Source of the DNA: Paenibacillus sp. cl123
GTDB taxonomy: Bacteria > Bacillota > Bacilli > Paenibacillales > NBRC-103111
Assembly (NCBI RefSeq): GCF_900101595.1
Contig: NZ_FMYY01000010.1
Span: forward strand, 124,001-188,000
DNA length: 64,000 nt
Reading direction: 5' to 3'
A model generated the notes under the pieces. That model did no database searches. It had not been told where the DNA came from and was given only the letters and a program-made list of their open reading frames with translations. A program made the translations under genes and the position numbers. Shown in pieces: positions 1 through 8,532 of the stretch (the stretch's first letter is position 1; each line of letters begins with the position of its first letter).

Positions 1-450
1 ATTTTCAACAAGTTCGAATGGATCAACACTTACCTGCCGTTGATTGTGCCGAAATGGCTGGCTCATGATTCCTTCTTTATTCTGCTGATGGTGCAATTCA
101 TTCGCGGCATACCGAAGGAGCTGGACGAAAGCGCGACCATCGACGGCTGCGGCCAAGGACAAATCTATTTCCGCATCATCCTGCCGCTGCTCGTTCCCGC
201 GCTGATCACGACAGCCATCTTCACCTTTATCTGGACGTGGGATGACTTCTTCTCCCAGATGATTTACCTGAATAACATCAAGCTGTTCACCGTACAGCTC
301 GGCATCCGCTCGCTGTTCGATCCGTCGGGCGAATCGGATTGGGGTGCGCTGCTGGCCATGTCCGTGCTGTCGCTTGTTCCGATCATGACCATCTTTCTGA
401 CGTTCCAAAAATATTTTCTGGATGGCATCGCCACGACAGGTCTTAAGTAA
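1..450 (+). CDS. Sugar ABC transporter permease, C-terminal part (CUT1/MalG type)
   Basis: The reading frame is already open at base 1, so the N-terminus lies outside the window and about 149 C-terminal residues remain. The family forms the membrane channel for oligosaccharide uptake together with a second permease, an ATPase and a lipoprotein. Visible are hydrophobic segments and the cytoplasmic EAA-like loop (ELDESATIDGCGQGQIYFRI, then LPLLVPAL), the docking site for the ATPase, followed by the usual WTWDDFFSQMIYL stretch and the typical MalG-like end (FQKYFLDGIATTGLK). The solute-binding lipoprotein gene starts 50 bp downstream, so the two are very likely one operon. The substrate cannot be read from the sequence, but the neighbouring hydrolases point to a plant-type oligosaccharide. 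Confidence 0.93.
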   Translation: MFNKFEWINTYLPLIVPKWLAHDSFFILLMVQFIRGIPKELDESATIDGCGQGQIYFRIILPLLVPALITTAIFTFIWTWDDFFSQMIYLNNIKLFTVQLGIRSLFDPSGESDWGALLAMSVLSLVPIMTIFLTFQKYFLDGIATTGLK

Positions 451-499
451 AGGGCTACTGACCAGGCTTCATCAATTTCATTTCAGGGAGAGATTGAGT

Positions 500-1858
500 A
501 TGAGACAATCACGTTCAGCGAAAAAAGGTATGGCAATTTCGGCTCTGGCGCTGCTGATGACATTTACGGCGGCTTGCGGAGGAGGAACCGGAACCGGCAG
601 CGGCTCCGGGACACCGGCGGCGGGGGCGGACGCAGGAGCCAAGGACAGCGCTAAGGCAGAGCCGGTCGAGCTGAGAATTATGTGGTGGGGCGATCAGAAG
701 CGCGCCGACCGCACGAATGAAGCGCTGCGCAAGTTTGAGGAGAAGCATCCGAACATCAAGGTCGTTGGAGAGTTCGCTCCCAGCACCGGCTACTTCGATA
801 AGTTGAACACTCAGCTTGCTTCCGGCACGGCTCCCGATGTGTTTTTCCTCGGCGGCAACGTGGTCGACTATGCGAACAAAGGCGTGCTGTTGGAGCTTGA
901 CCCTTATGTGGGCAAGGAATTGAATCTGACGGATATGGACAAGTCGATGATTCAGTACGGGACGCTCAAGGGCAAGCTGCTGCATATATCGGCAGGAGCC
1001 AACGCACGGGGTATCGCCGTAAACACCGAGCTGTTCAAGAAAGCCGGTATGCCGCTTCCGCAGGATGGCTGGAACTGGGAAGATTACGCGCGCATCAGCA
1101 AGGAAATTTCCGAGAAGCTGGGCAAGGATGTGTTCGGCACATACAATTTCACGGTAGACGGCATGGATATTTATCTGAAGCAAAGAGGCAAGCAGCTTTA
1201 CGATATGGATAACGCCAAGCTGGGCTTCGAGCAGAAGGATGCCGAGGAATGGTTCAGCCTGTGGGATAGCATGTCGAAGGCCGGCGGCGTCGTAACGCCG
1301 GCTCTGCAAGTATCCAATCCGCCTGCCGACACTAGCAAGTCACTGGTCGTGACAGGAAAGGTTGCCATGAGCCTGATGGCTTCCAACCAGCTTGGGGCCC
1401 ATCAGAATCTGATTCCGGATAAGCTGGCGCTCGTCCAGGTGCCGCGCGGCCCAAAAGGCACCGGCGTCGTCTTCGAATCCAGCCAAGGTTTGTCAGGTTA
1501 TAGTAAAACGAAGCATCCGAAAGAAGTCGCCATGCTGATGAGCTACTGGATCAACGATCCGGATGCGGCGAAAATTCTCGGCAACGACCGCGGCGTGCCG
1601 GTAACGTCCAAAATGCGCGACCTGTTGAAGCAGAATGCGGGTGAAGTCGAGAAGGTAATCTACGACTATACAAGCCGCGTCTCCGCCGCAGTCAACAAGG
1701 AGCCGTTCGCGATCAGCTACAACCCTCCCGGCTTTACGGAATACAACAAGCTGTTCGAAACGACGGTGCAGGAAATCGGTTTTGGCAAGAAAGATGTGAA
1801 GAAAGGCGTCGAGGATTTCTACAACGGTACGGTTAAAATATTCAACAACAACAAGTAG
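500..1858 (+). CDS. Extracellular sugar-binding lipoprotein of an ABC transporter
   Basis: This is a 452-residue family 1 solute-binding protein that captures an oligosaccharide outside the membrane and delivers it to the permease encoded just upstream. The open frame reaches back to 422, but ATG 500 is chosen because a GGGAG ribosome site sits about 9 bases before it and because the protein then begins with a classic lipoprotein signal (positive RQSRSAKK, hydrophobic core, lipobox TAAC with Cys26). A Gly/Ser/Ala-rich linker follows. The mature part begins with VELRIMWWGDQKRADRTNEA and keeps a periplasmic-binding-protein-like pattern, with TAPDVFFLGG near residue 115. A hairpin follows the stop, a common arrangement for highly expressed binding-protein genes. 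Confidence 0.92.
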   Translation: MRQSRSAKKGMAISALALLMTFTAACGGGTGTGSGSGTPAAGADAGAKDSAKAEPVELRIMWWGDQKRADRTNEALRKFEEKHPNIKVVGEFAPSTGYFDKLNTQLASGTAPDVFFLGGNVVDYANKGVLLELDPYVGKELNLTDMDKSMIQYGTLKGKLLHISAGANARGIAVNTELFKKAGMPLPQDGWNWEDYARISKEISEKLGKDVFGTYNFTVDGMDIYLKQRGKQLYDMDNAKLGFEQKDAEEWFSLWDSMSKAGGVVTPALQVSNPPADTSKSLVVTGKVAMSLMASNQLGAHQNLIPDKLALVQVPRGPKGTGVVFESSQGLSGYSKTKHPKEVAMLMSYWINDPDAAKILGNDRGVPVTSKMRDLLKQNAGEVEKVIYDYTSRVSAAVNKEPFAISYNPPGFTEYNKLFETTVQEIGFGKKDVKKGVEDFYNGTVKIFNNNK

Positions 1859-1873
1859 ATGACGTGTTGGAAA

Positions 1874-1904
1874 GCGAAGCAGGCTGCAGGCGGCCTGTTT
1901 TCGC
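1874..1904 (+). terminator. Intercistronic hairpin after the binding-protein gene
   Basis: The arms GCGAA-g-CAGGC and GCCTG-tt-TTCGC pair around a short loop. The run of T is only four bases and lies inside the right arm, so this is more likely a partial terminator or an RNA stabiliser that lowers expression of the downstream glycosidase relative to the binding protein. Position between the two genes and stem quality are seen; the function is inferred. Confidence 0.5.
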
Positions 1905-1946
1905 TTGACCGACCTGTACGAACGACAGACGGGAGAGTGGCGTTTT

Positions 1947-3614
1947 ATGAGAGAAGCTTTGCTGCGCAAACTGCGCGAAGCGGACATAACGGTGAATGCA
2001 GGGGCGCTGAAGAAGCCATCCGATGGGCCGGTGCTGGGGCAGTGGCTGAACTCAGGCGTCAAGTTTGCCGCTTCCTCCGACAAGATCGGCAGCGTCTACG
2101 ACTCGGCCCTTCGCAAGCTGCTTGATTGTATCGTCCCGATATGCGGTGAGAGGCCGGTGCTCCAGGAGGGCGGCATATATCTCGGCTGCTGGCTGGAAAG
2201 CACGGGGACGATCAATGCGGAGCTACTATCCCGCTTTATGCCGGAGGTGTCGCAATCGACCTACGAGCTGTTCGCCGACTATCAGCGGGAGGACGGACTG
2301 ATGCCGTATAAGCTGACGGCTTCCGGACCGTCCTACCGGCAGATTCAGCTGGTTACCCCGCTGGCACGCAGTGTCTGGAATCATTATCTGCTTCACGGCA
2401 GGGACAAGGAGTTCCTGTCCAAGATGTTCGGGGCTATGCAGCGTTACGACAAGTGGCTGAGCACCTACCGTAATACGCGGGGGACGAACGGCGTGGAGGC
2501 GTTCTGTACCTTCGATACGGGGCATGACTTGTCGCCGCGGTTCTGGCATGTGCCGGATACGCCGCATAAGGGTGATCCGCGTGTCTGCTGCCCGGACTCG
2601 CCGATCCTGCCCTTCGTAGCTCCGGACTTGACCGCCAATGTCTATATTCAGCGGCTCTATCTTGCCCGGATGGCCGAGGAACTGGGGGAAAGCGGAGACC
2701 TTTGGCGCGGGAAAGCAGGAGAAAGCCTGGACAGCCTGCTGCGCTGCTGCTTCGACGAGGCGGATCATTTCTTCTATGATCTAGATAAAAACGATGAGCA
2801 TGTGCGGGTGCAATCCGACGTTCTGCTTCGTGTGCTGGCCTGCGAGGTGGGCGACCGCGACTTTTTCGACGAAGCGCTGCGCCGGTATTTGCTGAACACA
2901 AGGAAGTTCTTCGCGAAATATCCGTTCACGTCTATTGCAATGGACGATCCGCGCTTCGACCCGTTCTCCAGCTACAACAGCTGGGCTGGCGCGACGAACT
3001 TTCTGAGCCTGATACGGGCGCCGCACGCCTTTGAACTTCACGGCCGGTATGTGGAGCTGACCTGGGTGCTGCAGCCGCTGATGGCTGCGTTCCACAAGAT
3101 GACCCGGTTCGCCCAGTGTCTCAGTCCGTGGACGGGGGAAGAAGGCTTTACAGAAACGTATTCGCCCGCCATTCTGTGCGTGCTGGACTTTGTCGAGCGG
3201 TTGTGCGGGATTATGCCGCGGCCGGAGGGGGACCTGTGGTTCACCGGACTGCTGCCCTATCCGTTCGATCACGGGGAGACGATTGCCGACGGTACGGCGT
3301 ACAGCCGGACGGTTGATGGAATCGTATACGAGCTGGTTAATACGGAGGAGGGGTCCGCCATTTATCGCGATGGGGGGCTGCATCTGGAATTTCCGCATGG
3401 ATTGCGGGTGGTGACGGATCGCAGCGGAAGACTGAAGTCGCTGATCGGGATGAAGGCCGCTCCGGTGAAAGGGACCGTACGTTATGCGGGCCGGGAGCTG
3501 GCCGTCGAAGTTAACGGGAACGAGCGGGTCGACGTGCGTACGGATGCCCCGTATGGTGATCTTTCAGCTTATTCAGCGCTGCGGATCGGCGTGATTGCAC
3601 CTGCCTACCGGTAG
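1947..3614 (+). CDS. Six-hairpin (alpha/alpha)6 glycosidase-like protein (MGH1-like)
   Basis: This 555-residue cytoplasmic protein has no signal peptide and looks like an (alpha/alpha)6-barrel glycosidase of the MGH1/GH63-like superfamily. The evidence is alternating helices with aromatic patches, for example GGIYLGCWLESTG, YELFADYQREDGLMPYKL, NSWAGATNFLSLIRAPHAFE and GEEGFTETYSPAILCVLDF. These are followed by a C-terminal beta-rich tail from about residue 460. ATG 1947 is preferred over an upstream TTG at 1905 because GGGAG lies at the right distance before it. It sits between the sugar-binding protein and a GH43-like enzyme and probably trims the imported oligosaccharide. The exact substrate and catalytic acids cannot be assigned from sequence alone. 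Confidence 0.72.
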   Translation: MREALLRKLREADITVNAGALKKPSDGPVLGQWLNSGVKFAASSDKIGSVYDSALRKLLDCIVPICGERPVLQEGGIYLGCWLESTGTINAELLSRFMPEVSQSTYELFADYQREDGLMPYKLTASGPSYRQIQLVTPLARSVWNHYLLHGRDKEFLSKMFGAMQRYDKWLSTYRNTRGTNGVEAFCTFDTGHDLSPRFWHVPDTPHKGDPRVCCPDSPILPFVAPDLTANVYIQRLYLARMAEELGESGDLWRGKAGESLDSLLRCCFDEADHFFYDLDKNDEHVRVQSDVLLRVLACEVGDRDFFDEALRRYLLNTRKFFAKYPFTSIAMDDPRFDPFSSYNSWAGATNFLSLIRAPHAFELHGRYVELTWVLQPLMAAFHKMTRFAQCLSPWTGEEGFTETYSPAILCVLDFVERLCGIMPRPEGDLWFTGLLPYPFDHGETIADGTAYSRTVDGIVYELVNTEEGSAIYRDGGLHLEFPHGLRVVTDRSGRLKSLIGMKAAPVKGTVRYAGRELAVEVNGNERVDVRTDAPYGDLSAYSALRIGVIAPAYR

Positions 3615-3642
3615 CCAAACTGTCAGACAAGGAGACTATGCG

Positions 3643-4584
3643 ATGATACCCAACAGCGAGCTGCAAATTCGAGATCCGTTCGTATTGCCGATGCAGTCGG
3701 AGGGGAAGTACTATTTGTTTGGAAGCACGGACGCGAATATTTGGGGGAAGGGCACCGGGTTTGACATGTACGTTGGCGAGGATCTGGAGAATTGGGAAGG
3801 ACCTTATCCTGTTTTCAGGCCGCGCGATGATTTTTATTCGGACACGAACTTCTGGGCGCCTGAAGTGTACGCTTATGACGGACGTTGGTACATGTTCGCG
3901 ACATTCCGGCGCAAGGATAACGGCTTGCTCGGCACGGCGGTATTGGTGTCCGATTCGCTGAAGGGACCGTTCGAGCCGCACAGCTCCGGTCCGGTGACGC
4001 CGGCCGGTTGGAGCTCGCTTGACGGCACGCTGTTTGTCGACGAAGCGGGAGGTCCGTGGATGGTATTTTGCCACGAGTGGCAGCAGATCGGGGACGGACA
4101 AGTATGCGCGGTCAGGCTGTCTGCCGATTTGCGCGAGGCGGTTGGCGAGCCGGTCGTGCTGTTCAGCGCTTCCGAGGCGCCTTGGACCACTTCCTTCTAT
4201 GCCGTTAAGTACCCGGATCAGGAGAACTATGTGACGGACGGCCCTTTTCTTATCCGAGGGGAGGACGGTTGTCTGCTGATGCTGTGGGCCAGCTTTATCG
4301 ACAACCGTTATGCGCTAGGGGTTGCCAGGTCGGCCGGCGGGAGCGTGCTTGGCCCTTGGGTACACGAGCCTGCAGCCTTATATCGGAACGACGGCGGGCA
4401 TGCGATGGTATTTCGGGCTTTCGACGGCCGTCTGATGCTGTCCATCCATACGCCGAATAAGACGCCGTACGAGCGTCCGTTGTTTCTGGAGCTGGAGCCG
4501 AATGGGGATAATTCCACGGCCTGGAGACTCGCAGGTAGCGCAGAAAATGCGGCGGGAGCGTCCCGAAGACGGCATTCCTTCTAA
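3643..4584 (+). CDS. GH43-like glycoside hydrolase
   Basis: This 313-residue intracellular protein has the five-bladed propeller signature of family 43 (arabinanases and xylosidases). RDPFVLP near residue 9 carries the catalytic-base Asp, FWAPEV is a typical second-blade motif, and SLDGTLFVDE carries the pKa-setting Asp. Where the family normally has a Glu-Gly-Pro catalytic acid, this protein reads VTDGPFL, with Asp in place of Glu. ATG 3643 is chosen because AAGGAG lies 8 bases upstream; the frame extends further back without a good start. It begins 28 bp after the preceding glycosidase and ends the operon before a strong terminator. The likely role is release of arabinose- or xylose-type side chains, or an uncharacterised variant activity. 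Confidence 0.85.
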   Translation: MIPNSELQIRDPFVLPMQSEGKYYLFGSTDANIWGKGTGFDMYVGEDLENWEGPYPVFRPRDDFYSDTNFWAPEVYAYDGRWYMFATFRRKDNGLLGTAVLVSDSLKGPFEPHSSGPVTPAGWSSLDGTLFVDEAGGPWMVFCHEWQQIGDGQVCAVRLSADLREAVGEPVVLFSASEAPWTTSFYAVKYPDQENYVTDGPFLIRGEDGCLLMLWASFIDNRYALGVARSAGGSVLGPWVHEPAALYRNDGGHAMVFRAFDGRLMLSIHTPNKTPYERPLFLELEPNGDNSTAWRLAGSAENAAGASRRRHSF

Positions 4585-4604
4585 AGTAGACAACCTGTAA
4601 AGCT

Positions 4605-4648
4605 ATAAGCCCGCCTTTTCCCTGCGCGCAGGAAGAAGGCGGGCTTAT
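4605..4648. terminator. Bidirectional terminator between convergent glycosidase genes
   Basis: A perfect 13-bp stem (ATAAGCCCGCCTT pairing with AAGGCGGGCTTAT) encloses a loop that itself contains the palindrome CCTGCGCGCAGG. It lies between the plus-strand GH43-like gene and the minus-strand GHL6-type gene. Each strand has only a short T tract, so termination relies on the strong stem. Confidence 0.8.
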
Positions 4649-4677
4649 CTGTTGCCGGGATGAGCCGCGAGGGCTCC

Positions 4678-6669
4678 TTATATGTCGATGACAACCATCT
4701 GATGGCATTCCAGCCGAGGCACGGTATAGCGCACGGCGAAGCTGCCTGTGCCGGACTCTTCCTCCGCCTGGAAGCTGAGCGGCGTCAACTGCGGCGCCAG
4801 ATAGACGCCGCGCGGCTTCGCACCGATGCGCGCGGTCACCTCGATATCGAACAGCGGCACGATATCTTCGATCACTTCAATATTTTGTCCGCGCTTCACG
4901 GGCACGGCGTACAGCAGATGATTGACGTACCGCCGCTCTTCCGGCTGTTCGGTTAACGTAACGATGCCCTGGGCCGGCAGCGTAGTCGTCAAGGCCGGGG
5001 CGGGCAGCAGCAGACTGAGCGCGTAGAGAACCGTTTCCTTGAGTGCCAGGCTCCCTTTTGTCGCATAATCGCTGAACACGTCCCAGGCGATATAGACGCT
5101 ATGTCCGGTGGCGACCATGCCAGGTCCGTCATTGCGCAGCGCGCTGGGCGTATGCCGATGCGAGCAGAAGGTGAAGGCCTCCCGGTTAAAGTAAGGATTT
5201 TCCCGATGGCCCAGCACGCGGGCGCTGTCCGAAGCCTGCACGTTCTGTCCGGCTCCGTAGAAGACGAAGGCTGAGCCGCTCAGGCTCGGAAGCTCGAAAT
5301 AGGGCCTGAAGTAGCTGGGGCTGAATGGAGAGTCCCCTTCCCGGGTGACGCCCAGATCGAGCGCAAAGCCGCTGCCGTCCGGACGAAGCCCGGAGCGGCC
5401 GGTTGCGAGCAGCTTGCCCCCTTGAGCGACATAGGCTTCGAGCCTTGCCGCCAATTCGGCGTCGACGGGAATTTCATCCGGCAGCACCAGCACTTTGTAA
5501 GGGCTGAAGTCGGTCTCCCGGTCTGCGACATCGAACAGAATATGTCCTTCGAGCAGCATGCGTACGGCTCCCGTATCGGCTGCTCCTGTCCGGTCCTCCG
5601 TGCGTTCGCTGCCCGCGGAGCGGAATGCTTCGGTTGACAGCAGCGCCACATCGGCGATTCCCCGCGCTTCCGCGCACCAGCCTTCCTTCTCCTCAACCTC
5701 GCGATACGCCGCTCCGATCAAGCTGTAGGTCGCCGGGTCCATAAACCCTTCGGGATGCAGCTGATCTCCGATTGAGCAGCGCGCTCCGTTCGCCAGACTG
5801 AGCGAAGTTTCATAGCGGAGCGCATTCGGATGCTTGAAGCCCCCGAACTCTCCCCAGCTCGTATGGAATTTGCCGGTCATGCCCAGAAACGGCATCCCGA
5901 GCCCCTGGGCGTAACGGGCCGAGAGCGGGAAGTGATCATACCCCCAGCCACCGGTCGGCAAAGATTCCAGCTCCAGATGCGAGTTCATGGCGGCGAGATC
6001 CCGGCGCCCCCGGCGGATATGGCCGCCATTGTGAAAGACCGGCAAGCCCGGCTTGATCGCGTCGATCGCTTCCCGCACGCGCCGGGCATAGTTCGCATAG
6101 GTTCGTTCTCCCAGGGCCAATACGGCATCCGCATCGCGGGGGTCCTCGCCGGCGCCGCGCAGCGTCTGGATGCACGTGTGGCACAGACAGCTGCGAACAC
6201 CGACGATGTCCAGGAAGATGCCGTCGGCGTCATAATTACGAACCACTTCCTCGATCTGTGCGATCAGGATGTCCAGATAAGGCGAGTTCAGGCAAAATTG
6301 ATGGTAGCCCGGCTCCAGGAAGCTTTTGACCCAATTGGTCAAGCCCTGAGCGTCGCGGATCAGCCATTCCGGGTGGCGGAGCGCGAGCTTCTCGTCAAGA
6401 CCTGCGGACAAGTAGACGGGCGTTTTGACGCCGATCTCGTGTGCGGCCTCGATCTGAGCGCCCAGCAGATCGAAGCCAAGGCCCGGATGCATCTCATTGG
6501 CCGTGCTTGGATGATAAGCCCAGCCATGATGGCATTTGGAGAACACGGTGATCGAGTCGACATGCCCTAGCTGCAGCATCTCCTGGAACTGCTTTTTGTC
6601 GAATTGCTTGCCGATACCGTCGATGGCTTCGGACGTATGGAAGTCGAGATGAACCTGGCGAAACCGCAT
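4678..6669 (-). CDS. GHL6-type glycoside hydrolase with beta-galactosidase-trimerisation-like domain
   Basis: This is a 663-residue protein without a signal peptide. The N-terminal 330 residues look like a TIM barrel of the hypothetical glycosyl hydrolase 6 type: RQVHLDFHTSE, SITVFSKCHHGWAYHPS, DADGIFLDIVG with candidate acidic residues, then a CLCHTC pair. A middle domain of about 340-510 (LLEGHILFDVADRETDFSPY, VLVLPDEIPVDAELAARLEA, GGKLLATGRSGL) resembles the GATase-like trimerisation domain of GH42 enzymes. The C-terminus is beta-rich. ATG 6669 is chosen because AAGGAG sits 11 bases before it, while GTG 6681 would overlap the ribosome site. It is transcribed towards the GH43-like gene and divergently from an AraC regulator. 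The substrate is unknown; fucose- or galactose-type activity is a guess from fold. Confidence 0.75.
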   Translation of the reverse strand: MRFRQVHLDFHTSEAIDGIGKQFDKKQFQEMLQLGHVDSITVFSKCHHGWAYHPSTANEMHPGLGFDLLGAQIEAAHEIGVKTPVYLSAGLDEKLALRHPEWLIRDAQGLTNWVKSFLEPGYHQFCLNSPYLDILIAQIEEVVRNYDADGIFLDIVGVRSCLCHTCIQTLRGAGEDPRDADAVLALGERTYANYARRVREAIDAIKPGLPVFHNGGHIRRGRRDLAAMNSHLELESLPTGGWGYDHFPLSARYAQGLGMPFLGMTGKFHTSWGEFGGFKHPNALRYETSLSLANGARCSIGDQLHPEGFMDPATYSLIGAAYREVEEKEGWCAEARGIADVALLSTEAFRSAGSERTEDRTGAADTGAVRMLLEGHILFDVADRETDFSPYKVLVLPDEIPVDAELAARLEAYVAQGGKLLATGRSGLRPDGSGFALDLGVTREGDSPFSPSYFRPYFELPSLSGSAFVFYGAGQNVQASDSARVLGHRENPYFNREAFTFCSHRHTPSALRNDGPGMVATGHSVYIAWDVFSDYATKGSLALKETVLYALSLLLPAPALTTTLPAQGIVTLTEQPEERRYVNHLLYAVPVKRGQNIEVIEDIVPLFDIEVTARIGAKPRGVYLAPQLTPLSFQAEEESGTGSFAVRYTVPRLECHQMVVIDI

Positions 6670-6873
6670 AGAGGAAAACACTCCTTGTAGTAGGATGGCC
6701 TATCCGGCGTAGAGAGCCGGCGTATAGCGGTCAACTCGGACCGAACAGGCGCTAGTCTCTTAACTATAGACCGGGAGAGCGGAGAAAAGGTAGAACCAGG
6801 AACGTGAAACTATAGCACAATTTCGACTAAAAGATAACGGTGCCGAGGGGGGCTTCCCGTATCGGCAGGATTT
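6670..6873. promoter_or_regulatory. Divergent control region with paired AACTATAG sites
   Basis: This 204-bp gap separates the minus-strand glycosidase and the plus-strand AraC gene and must hold both promoters. The octamer AACTATAG occurs twice, at 6762-6769 and 6808-6815, 46 bp apart in the same orientation. Such spaced direct repeats would suit a dimeric AraC-type regulator that controls its own gene and the glycosidase. No good -35/-10 pair could be fixed. Confidence 0.35.
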
Positions 6874-7872
6874 GTGCGGCCGCCCGAGAAACGGTATGAT
6901 ACAGAGGAAGAACGCTTGTGCAAGCAGCCGAACGGAGAGGGGGCAGACGCTATCGAGATTGTGGAGCTGAGCATCCCCCCGCTGCCGCAATTTCTTACGG
7001 CGGGGAGAGCTGTCTGGAAGCCGGGAATGCAGCATTTTTCCCGCTGTTTTGAGGTATACGATCTGCTGCTGGTGAGCAGCGGTACGATGTATATGACCGA
7101 AGAGAACCGGGCTTACGAGGTGAAGGCCGGAGAGTCGCTGCTGCTGGAGCCGGGGAAGCTGCACACGGGACATAAGCCGACGGAGGAGCCGACCGAAATT
7201 TATTGGGTCCACTTCAAGCATAACCGTCCGCTTCGGCGTCTGCCCGGCATCCAGAGCATCCCGTGGCATGATCTCGTGAATCGGGGCTCCGATCATGATC
7301 TGACGCCTCCGCGGCAGTCGTTGTTTCTGCCCAAATACGGCCCTGTCGCCATGCATGGTCTTATTCCGCTGCTGGAACAGATCCTGCAGCTGCGGGACAG
7401 CCTGACGATGGAGCATGCGATCCAGCTTCAGCTGGCGCTGAACGGCCTGCTGGCGAAGCTGCAGGACGGCTTGAAGGGGCGCAGGAGCGAGAGCCGCTCC
7501 TATCTGCTGTCCGAGCAGGTGAAAAGCTATTTGCGCGAGCGGCTGGACGCTCCATTTCGCGCGGCTCAGCTGAGCGAGCGGCTGCATTTTGACTTCGATT
7601 ACCTGGCCCGCTGTCTGAAAAAGCATACCGGACTGAGTCCCATTCAGTATCAGCAGCTGCTGAGGGTGGAGGAGGCGAAGCGTCTGCTCGCGCACAGCGG
7701 CCTTACGGTAACCGAGATCGGCGCCGCAGTCGGCATCCCGGACTGCAATTACTTCGTCCGGTTGTTTCGCCGGACGGTCGGGATGGCGCCGGGAGCTTAC
7801 CGCCGGGCGGCGCGCAGTCTGGGTGCGCCTGACGAAGCTCATGCGGAAGAGCTTCGCACGAAAAAGCTGTGA
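6874..7872 (+). CDS. AraC-family transcriptional regulator with cupin sensor domain
   Basis: This is a protein of up to 332 residues. The N-terminal half has the AraC-type sugar-binding cupin pattern (VYDLLLVSSGTMYMTEENRAYEV, KAGESLLLEPGKLHTGH, YWVHFKH). The C-terminal 100 residues form the two-helix-turn-helix DNA-binding domain (RAAQLSERLHFDFDYLARCL, GLSPIQYQQLLRVEEAKRLL, VTEIGAAVGIPDCNYFVRLF). The start is uncertain: GTG 6874 has an AGGA three bases upstream, and GTG 6961 would also leave a complete cupin. Orientation away from the GHL6-type gene and the repeated octamers in the gap suggest that it regulates that gene and perhaps the whole sugar locus in response to an imported sugar. Confidence 0.88.
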   Translation: MRPPEKRYDTEEERLCKQPNGEGADAIEIVELSIPPLPQFLTAGRAVWKPGMQHFSRCFEVYDLLLVSSGTMYMTEENRAYEVKAGESLLLEPGKLHTGHKPTEEPTEIYWVHFKHNRPLRRLPGIQSIPWHDLVNRGSDHDLTPPRQSLFLPKYGPVAMHGLIPLLEQILQLRDSLTMEHAIQLQLALNGLLAKLQDGLKGRRSESRSYLLSEQVKSYLRERLDAPFRAAQLSERLHFDFDYLARCLKKHTGLSPIQYQQLLRVEEAKRLLAHSGLTVTEIGAAVGIPDCNYFVRLFRRTVGMAPGAYRRAARSLGAPDEAHAEELRTKKL

Positions 7873-7899
7873 CGAGGCAAGCGTGGAAGGGGAGAGGAT

Positions 7900-8505
7900 A
7901 TGTTTGTCAGACGAGAAAGTTTAAAGCAGTACATCAAGCTGTATCCCGTCAATGCCTCCTTGATCGCCATTCAGCTGCTCGTTTGGCTGGCGATGGAGTG
8001 GTACGGCTCTTCGCGGAATAATGCGACGCTGCTGGAATTTGGCGCTATGTACGGAGCGCCGGATTTGCAGCCGGAGCTATGGCGTTATGTGACCGCTATT
8101 TTTGTCCATATCGGCTTCGAGCATCTGCTGTTCAACAGCTTCGCCATGTATGTATTCGCTGCGCCGCTTGAGCGGCTGCTCGGATCGGGCAGGTATATCC
8201 TGCTTTATGTGGCAAGCGGGATAGCGGGCAATATCGTCAGCGCCTGGCTGCAGTCGGGGCCGTATATCGGAGCGGGAGCGTCGGGGGCCATCTATGGCGT
8301 ATACGGGGCTTATCTGTTCCTGTCGGTGTTCCGTAAGGATCTGATCGATTACCAGACGAAGCAGACGGTACGGACGATTGTGATCGTCGGTCTCGTCTAC
8401 TCGATCATCGTCCCGCGCGTCGATCTGTATGCGCATGCGGGGGGATTTGCCGGAGGCTTGCTGGCTTCCGCGCTGCTGGCCTGGACGGTTCGCCTGAGAA
8501 GGTGA
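7900..8505 (+). CDS. Rhomboid-family intramembrane serine protease
   Basis: This 201-residue integral membrane protein has about six hydrophobic segments. The rhomboid catalytic dyad is visible: Ser128 in GAGASGAIYG and His179 in YAHAGGFAGG. The family's HxxxN element appears as HLLFNS near residue 75-80. Rhomboids cleave transmembrane segments of other membrane proteins; the substrate here is unknown. The ATG lies behind a strong GGAGAGGAT site, 27 bp after the AraC gene, so read-through from that gene is possible although no functional link is apparent. Confidence 0.92.
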   Translation: MFVRRESLKQYIKLYPVNASLIAIQLLVWLAMEWYGSSRNNATLLEFGAMYGAPDLQPELWRYVTAIFVHIGFEHLLFNSFAMYVFAAPLERLLGSGRYILLYVASGIAGNIVSAWLQSGPYIGAGASGAIYGVYGAYLFLSVFRKDLIDYQTKQTVRTIVIVGLVYSIIVPRVDLYAHAGGFAGGLLASALLAWTVRLRR

Positions 8506-8532
8506 TTCCTCTTAAGCCTTACGGCAAAAGCT

